DNA from: Chromobotia macracanthus
Lineage: Eukaryota; Chordata; Actinopteri; Cypriniformes; Botiidae
Direction of reading: 5' to 3'
Length of the DNA stretch: 64,000 nt
Assembly (NCBI GenBank): GCA_036877525.1
Contig: JAZGTH010000100.1
Coordinates: forward strand, 992,001 to 1,056,000
Shown: positions 57,540-64,000 of the stretch, piece by piece
How positions within the stretch are numbered: the stretch's first letter is position 1
Layout of the letters: each line of letters starts with the position of its first letter
Notes under the pieces: generated by a model
What the model was told of the DNA's origin: nothing
Databases searched by the model: none
Seen by the model: the letters and a program-made list of their open reading frames with translations, nothing else
Translations under genes and position numbers: made by a program

Positions 57540-57770
57540 TTACTGTTCCAACTTTTTTTGAGGTGTTGCAAGAACCAAAATAGGAATTTTTGTTTTTTTA
57601 AAAAAATAAAAATGGAAAAAAATGGAAAAAAAATAAATAAAAATCATGAACACATTAAATAATGTGCTGTTGTATTGTCTGCAATGAAATACAAGTCAAA
57701 GTAAATTTAGAAATTTAGAATTTTTATTTGTATTTTCCATACTGTCCCAACTTTTTCTGGTTTGGGGTTA
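57540..57770. repeat. Right inverted repeat of Tc1-like copy B
   Basis: Complement of the left repeat with an A-rich insertion around 57595-57645. Confidence 0.8.
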
Positions 57771-57772
57771 TA

Positions 57773-60700
57773 TTAGTACTTGAATCCAGGTACCCTTGCA
57801 TGTTAAACAACAATAATACCACTGGAATAACACCTTTTCCTGAAAGACTGACTGCTGTCTGTTCCTGAAAAGGTTTTGTTTTAGTCTTGCACCAAGTTAA
57901 ACAAGGCCACCACAGTTGTCCCTTAAAAAGAAAAGATGTGCATGATCTTGTTGACTTCTGCATAAAGCTGATGTGTATTTTTAAAATTCTCTGTTCCCAT
58001 AGTTCTGAGCTCTGTTTCTGTGTTAGGGGAAGGATGCTGATCAGTGAAGTAATGACAATGATGCAGTGAATGAGCCAACAGACTCACTCTGCAGTTATAT
58101 GACAACAATTGAAAAGCATTTTCGCACAAATCAGCAGTATATTAAAATATCACCGTCTATACCTGTCCTACTCTCCCCTGCTCGTTGAAACAATAAAAGA
58201 ATTACTCTAACTGCTTTAAGATTGCACAACAGCACCAGAGCAAAAATTTTAAATCTCTAGAACAGAGCAAAGGTGACCGAACACTTTTAACTCTATATAC
58301 AGCTGGGCAATGATGGTGAATAAATTAGGCAATAAATTAGGCTTTCTAATACAAAGGTTTGTTAATGGAGCATGTTAACTTTGAATGAATTTGAAAATGT
58401 AATTTAAAATGTAGGATGACAATGCTCAACTATACATATATATGTATATATATATATGCACTTCTGTCATCTCTGATTAAGTTTTATAGTTTTATAAGAT
58501 TTACCTGTAAGTAATATAACCAAATATAATTAAGGAGTAAGCCCCCAAGGCAAAAAGCAGATTAGAATGACAGAGTTTCATTCTGTCATAATATAATTGG
58601 ATAAGGGGCTTGATTAATTTTCTCCTGAAAGGACGTTCGTTATTAGTTACCAAATCCGAATTTAAAAGGGGGGGACATTTTAATTGTATTACTTTCCATT
58701 TCAAGTTATTGATTAATTACAGCACTGACCTCCATGTTTAAACTAAACCTCCTGCATTATCAGTTCAGTGCAAACAAGCATCTCTCTTTGGACTTGTGCT
58801 GAAACTGACATCAGTATATTTACTTTGCTCTAATCCGTGAAATACAATCAAGCGGTATTAAACAGTTGAAACTAGTACAAACTGAACAACACACAGTGTC
58901 ACCCTGAGTTTGTTACAGCAAATTTTCAAATGGGGCCACATAGTCACTGACAAAAGGCCTGACAAAACAGCTAGCTGCTTGTGTGCTTTAGTTTTAGACA
59001 AAACACATGACTGTAGCTAATGAAATGTATGATTCCAGGGGCCCACAGGTCTAGGTGTGCCCACAAAAAAGACAGTTGTCTGCATTGACAGGTACAGCCA
59101 GTAGACATAAATTCACTAATTTGAATACCTCAAAAAGTTTTCTTTTTGCATGTCTTCCCTGCTGGCAGAACAGAAGATGATCGACATATGTTGTTATTCT
59201 TTCTGCTGTTCCCCTCACATTGTATAACCACAATCTCAGTCAAACTGACATGTATGTATAAAAATCTCAAATATATACTAAGGCTTGAAATAAGTGTATG
59301 TCTTGACATTCATAAATCAAAGCTGATTACACAGTGGGAGGCAGCTTGTTGGTCTACCATTAAAAAGAGCAGCGATATATAATATCTAACAAGCTGCATG
59401 CGAGTCAGACCCATGTGGGGGTCCACATATGCACCCAAGTTAAGTGTGTTAATTTATAGCTGTTTGCTAGTGAAGGGGCAGAAATTCCCTCGAGGCTCCT
59501 GTTTGAGTGGGTAATGATGTATCTGAGTAATAAGGCAGAACTCTGAAATTTTGTCTGTGTGTTTAATACTAGTCGCACGTAGCTAACAGCATTGCGGTCA
59601 GGTCCTCACTGCAGCTTTTTTTTGCCAAGGACTGCCCACCTAGACAGGAAGTGACCAACCACAGTTTGTATTGTTTTTATGCGTTGTTGTATTTTGTGTG
59701 AGTGCGAGTTTATCTGAAGTTGGTTATGGCAAATAATGCCGTGGCAGTCTCAATGAATGGTCATACAGAAAACACTGGTAAAATAGCGGAAAATGTGTGT
59801 ACACTGGTCAGAATTTAAATGTAAAGTGCTGATTGTTTAACAGATTTCTCTTAGTAAAACAAATCAAATTGAACTTGCTACTAAGTGCCTCAAACAAAAC
59901 TCTTTCAAAAATGTAATGCCACTAACCTGGCAAACTGATAAAATATGGAATTACGTTTTTCCTCAAAAACTTCATTGTATCAACCCAAAGCCTTGTACAC
60001 ATTTTAAAACTTTGTTTCCAGATCAAATGATTAAAAAAACAAAAAACAATCTGCTAACCACTTGGAGTTAAGATTGCCTGATCAAGAAAGTGCTTTCAGT
60101 TTTGTTTGCAATATGCATAAGACCATCAGTAAACAGTCTGTGGGCAGATCGTGGGCATATCATCTGAGGCTGAGACTAGATTAAACCTGTGCCGTGGCTG
60201 AAACCCGTGAAAAGACTTGGAAGAAGTCTGAGGAGAACCTACATTAGACTGAAGGAATAAATGGACAGCTTTAAATATCAACTATAAAACACCTCAGATC
60301 TGAACCGACAAACATTTCTCATGTCTAAACTAGAGGGGAAAATAACCATTCTGTATTAATCCACAACACCAAGTCATGAGGCCAGCAACTCACAACACTT
60401 AAGTGCAATATGCTAATAATCATCAGAGTACTCAGTGGACACTAAACAGCTTGCTGAATGCAAATTACACATCTTTATTATAATCTTGAGGTGCCGTGTT
60501 AATTATCAGGGTCTGAAAGGGCCAAATATACTGTTGCACTCGTAAAAACTACGCTTGTGTGCCTTCATTGACTGCTTGTTAAGTGCTGGGCAGGTTAGCG
60601 GGATCTAGCTTCTGCCAATAGAGCTATTGTCAGAGTTACAACCCTGGTCCTACTCTTAACTACACCCCACACTCACACTCTGTCAGGCTACATGTAGCAC

Positions 60701-63021
60701 ATGGCACTTTAGTAGTCCACTAACAGCCTCTTCATCTCCCATTACGGCTTACAGCTTTGACCGGCACATGCTATTCTCCAACTCACACTTCTCACACTAA
60801 AAATACTCTGTGCTGACCAAGTAGGCCACTCATATGGGTTACATCAACAAGTGTAAACAAGTCAAGGCCTTCCTGATTTTGCCAAGTGAGAGATGTTCCT
60901 AAGTCAACATTGTTGATCCTGAGATCAACCAATCAGATTTGAGGGATAAGTTTACAGTTACTATGAAGTACGTTAAGCTTTAAACTAGGGTTAGGTGCTT
61001 GTACACCATTGTTATTCACCTATCATTTCCCTCTGGTGTTAGGGATGAGTTATGGTTAAGGTCTGAGGAGGGATATAGGATTTTTCTACAGAAATGTCTC
61101 AACATCTCTCACTTCAAAATCAGGTCCCAAAAACAAGTTTGGGAACAGCTAATTATTACACAGACTAATAAAAATGTTACCCTGCTAGCCACACCAGTAA
61201 ACAATATAAAGCCTTATGTGACTCTCAGAGCTTTTATCAGAGGGGTAGAGAAAACATCTCTGCAGAAATTGTCTTTTGTTTGTCTATTTATGTAGCCATA
61301 ATAAATTTGCAACTGAGGTGCATGTTAACTTTCAGATATGCTGTGAGCAGTACATCTGTAACCAAGCAAAAAAAAAAAAAACACAAGTGCAAAAAACATG
61401 CCCCAGACAAATTACACATAAAAATCTAAGCAACATCTGAAAGATCACAAGAGCCATTTGTCGCTGACATCTATAGGGGGAAGATAATTTCCTGCTTTAC
61501 CTCAGAGGCAGAGTGGTGGCTAAAGCCCACTGACATTCAGCATGCAGGAGGGTAGAGTGCACAGACTGACATTAGAGACAAAAAAAAGAGTTCTCATACA
61601 CGAACCTGTGTGTCTGTTAAGAGATGCAATCTGCAGAAGCATATAGAGGTGATTTCTCTCCACAACTGCTTGTCTGAGTCAGTCCACTGCATTTCAGCTT
61701 TATTATAGGGACCACAATGGAAGGGGGAGGGGCAGTGACCCTGTCATAGCCAATCATAGGAAGTGACAGCGCAGCTTTGAAACATACAGGCAGCACTTTT
61801 GTTTTATTATTCGCTGCTTGCTTTGATTTGCGGAGGCTGAGTGCTTGCAAGAGTTGGTCTATGTACTGGCACTCGCATTAAAACAAAGTATTGCAAAGAA
61901 TCCTTTCTGTACAGCGTACTGCATTAGTAATTATCACATAGATTATTGCACAAGCCTGAGGAGAAATTGCAAAGTAGACTGAGAGATAAACTCTCAGGTG
62001 CCATTTGTCAGATGTTTGACGTGCTACCAAGTGAGATGAAGAACATACTCAGACATGAAAGAGTAGGTGAAGATCGGAGAACACAAACAGAGGGACTCTG
62101 TTATAATGAGAAGATTATAAGCACTTCGAAAGGGAATCAATAAAAAAAAATTCCAAACAAATATTTAAAGAAGCAAATTACAAAAACGAATATATTACAA
62201 AATCTGCCATTAATTTGATCCTGTCATTGGACTTGGTACATCCAGGCTACGTTTATTAAATGAAGCGAATTGGTTGTGCCCTCAAAGAATGAAAGTTTGC
62301 CTTTGATGAAAAATTCAATTACAAATAAGGCATGATAAGAGGAAATGATTTCATTTTTGATCCAATTAGATCTCACGTCTTGCTCTCTAGTAACTTGGTG
62401 GAGCGTTCTGTGAAACTTACAATTTTTAAAAATATGTCACCCATTTATGAACGGGCAAGATACAGATGAAAGATACAAAAATACTATCACTATAAAGAAC
62501 TGAAGCCAAACTTATCTAACATTCTTCTCTTGCTCTAAGTTAGAAGACCATTATTTAATTTTTTTTCAAAGGGCACAATGTCACAGTTTAGCAGAAGTAC
62601 AGTTTTTATAACAGTGATTAGATGTGCCCTCAATATACACACATAAAAACTGGTTAGTCCATGATAAAAAAGAAGTCATTTAATATTTTTTTCTTAATGT
62701 TTGCATATTGTTAACCATGAGGAGTTCTTTAAAACCTGAAAAGTTATCCATTAGCATTCTCATTCACCTGAATAGCACTGTGGAAATGTGTGATCTGACA
62801 TTGTTTTTAATGGAACCACAGAATAAATGCCATGTGCGTAATCACCCCATGATGTCACAACAGCTATGCTGATTGGCTAATGGGGCCACAAGAATGTGTA
62901 CAGTCCCAAATCAACCCTACTGTGATGTCAAACGCAGCAGGCAAAGAAAATTTTTTAAAAAGTATATTACATGCCTTTAAAATCTGGCAGAAGTAAAACA
63001 TCATGTATGCTATAATAAAAT
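57773..63021. other. Non-coding stretch, no gene seen
   Basis: Over 5 kb without recognisable coding, RNA or repeat ends. Short TA-rich sequence near 58435-58457. The 98-codon frame at 60999-61295 shows no known domain. Part of 62220-62420 may be conserved non-coding DNA (CGTTTATTAAATGAAGCG, AAATTCAATTACAAATAAGG). Confidence 0.5.
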
Positions 63022-63190
63022 CATATTAGATTAGATTAATTTATTGTTATTATGCCGAGTACAAGTACAGAGCTAATGAAATGAAGTTAGCATTTAACCA
63101 GAAGTGCAAGAATACAGTGATTTATATATACAGATAAGTGCAGGAGTACTGCAGCACAGAGAAGATATAACTTACAGTATGTAGAGTGTT
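63022..63190. repeat. Possible interspersed repeat fragment
   Basis: TTTATTGTTATTATGCCGAG, TAATGAAATGAAGTTAGCAT and AACCAGAAGTGCAAGAATAC resemble a repeat I have seen often in cyprinid sequence (TTATTGTCATT...AACCAGAAGTGCAA). The class is unknown. Confidence 0.4.
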
Positions 63191-63652
63191 TGTAAAACGA
63201 CCTGCCAGAATAAACAGCTAATTTTGATAAGAAAGATAAATGGAGAAAGATGTTTTGACATAAAATGGGGTAGTTACACAATCTACCAGCAGGGGCTAAC
63301 TGGGCCATTCTAACCAGCTAAACCCTGAGTATAATCATCTTTAGTCAAAAGACTAAAAATGCAAATGATGGTTAATCACATTCCCGTGCTGGCAAAAACC
63401 ACAGAAGCTTTGGGTGTCTTAAACTTGACAATTTTAAATGTTGTGTTTTTAATGATGTACAGTCTTTGTCTGGATACTCAGACACAGGGATATAAATAAT
63501 CTCCCGCTCAGATTATTATTGTGGAAATGAGGCTGCATATTTCCCAGAGGTATATGGATGTGTTTCCTGAGTGAAAGAAGTTATGGCATAACAAATTCCT
63601 CACTAAGAAGGCTACTTTTAGGTTAATTTTTAAAAAGGTTAATTTTTCCTAA

Positions 63653-63683
<31 letters not shown>

Positions 63684-64000
63684 TCCCTCATACTCCCTGA
63701 GATTTGTCCCAATTCCCATCATCAACATTTCTTACCACAGTAATCCAGGGGAATTATTAGAGAGCAGACCATAAAACCCTGTCTGAAATGCTGTAGTGGA
63801 TGTTGTGATGTGTACAGTAATTTCTGCTAAAAAGCACAGCACCTTCTGGGCTGGATTTGACCTGCATGCCTGTGGTGGAATAAATCCTGCAGAAATAATA
63901 GCCAGATAGCACAAGAGCTGCTTGGTCGTGCCCTGTCTGTGGGTCTGAACCATTCCAATCCACATGCAATCCTGACGTTATGCTAATTCTTGCAACCAGA
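63191..64000. other. Non-coding stretch with a CA microsatellite
   Basis: A (CA)n tract lies at 63657-63683. No gene recognised to the window end. Confidence 0.5.

Larger units (their letters stand above)
56176..57770 (+). mobile_element. Tc1-like transposon copy B, both inverted repeats present
   Basis: A 1595-bp element flanked by TA on both sides (56174-56175 and 57771-57772), the hallmark of Tc1/mariner insertion. The tips read CAACCCCAAATCAGAAAAAG and, complemented, TAACCCCAAACCAGAAAAAG. Long inverted repeats occupy about 56176-56421 and 57540-57770. Each holds the GACAGTATGGAAAACACAAA block outside and the GTTCTTGCAACAC block inside. The single gene inside is broken, so the element could move only if transposase were supplied in trans. 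Confidence 0.9.

Noticed and set aside
1..64000. CRISPR array, bacterial operon or phage-type system
   Set aside because: No direct-repeat/spacer structure, no compact gene arrangement; all features point to vertebrate DNA.

Overview
The window looks like intergenic or deep intronic DNA from a teleost fish, most likely a cyprinid (carp, goldfish or zebrafish relative). It is AT-rich, has many microsatellites, and carries repeat types familiar from fish: Tc1-like DD34E transposons, Tc1-derived short elements, tRNA-derived SINEs with an L2-like tail, and a short element ending in TTAAAGGGATAGTTCAC. No host protein-coding exon, rRNA or functional tRNA gene could be recognised on either strand. 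The only long meaningful reading frames are transposases. The species assignment is an inference from repeat content.

Layout. 0-10 kb: mostly unique sequence, four copies of a short inverted-repeat element (called here the CCCAGCTAACA family), one TTAAAGGG element and one SINE. 10-17 kb: two degenerate 3' halves of one Tc1-like transposon family; the first is split by a CCCAGCTAACA element. 17-26 kb: mostly unique, with a cyprinid-type repeat at 23.1-23.3 kb and a tRNA-Ala-derived SINE at 25.3 kb. 26.7-28.6 kb: a Tc1-derived MITE fused to a Tc1-like transposon with an uninterrupted 331-codon transposase, ending in a 12-bp minisatellite. 28.6-42 kb: unique sequence, a third Tc1-like fragment, three CCCAGCTAACA copies, and long (TA)n tracts near 37-38 kb. 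41.7-47 kb: SINEs and five CCCAGCTAACA copies packed closely. 47-56 kb: mostly unique, with a SINE, a MITE end and two more family members. 56.2-57.8 kb: a second copy of the 27-kb transposon with both long inverted repeats and a TA duplication, but a frameshifted transposase. 57.8-64 kb: unique sequence.

The most interesting signal is the CCCAGCTAACA family: 16 copies in 64 kb, up to about 334 bp. Ten copies have matching 2-bp flanks (TA five times, TT twice, AT, CA and TG once each). So the target duplication appears to be 2 bp but not always TA, which is not classical Tc1/mariner behaviour. One copy interrupts a recognisable Tc1 relic, and comparison with the continuous relic supports a TT duplication. 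Several unique stretches (for example 14.45-14.72, 20.9-21.2, 32.2-32.5, 35.3-35.6 and 48.9-49.1 kb) look like candidate conserved non-coding elements because of their sequence complexity and homeodomain-type motifs. That needs cross-species alignment.

No genes here can be said to work together. The window records successive transposon insertion and decay, with possible regulatory DNA between.
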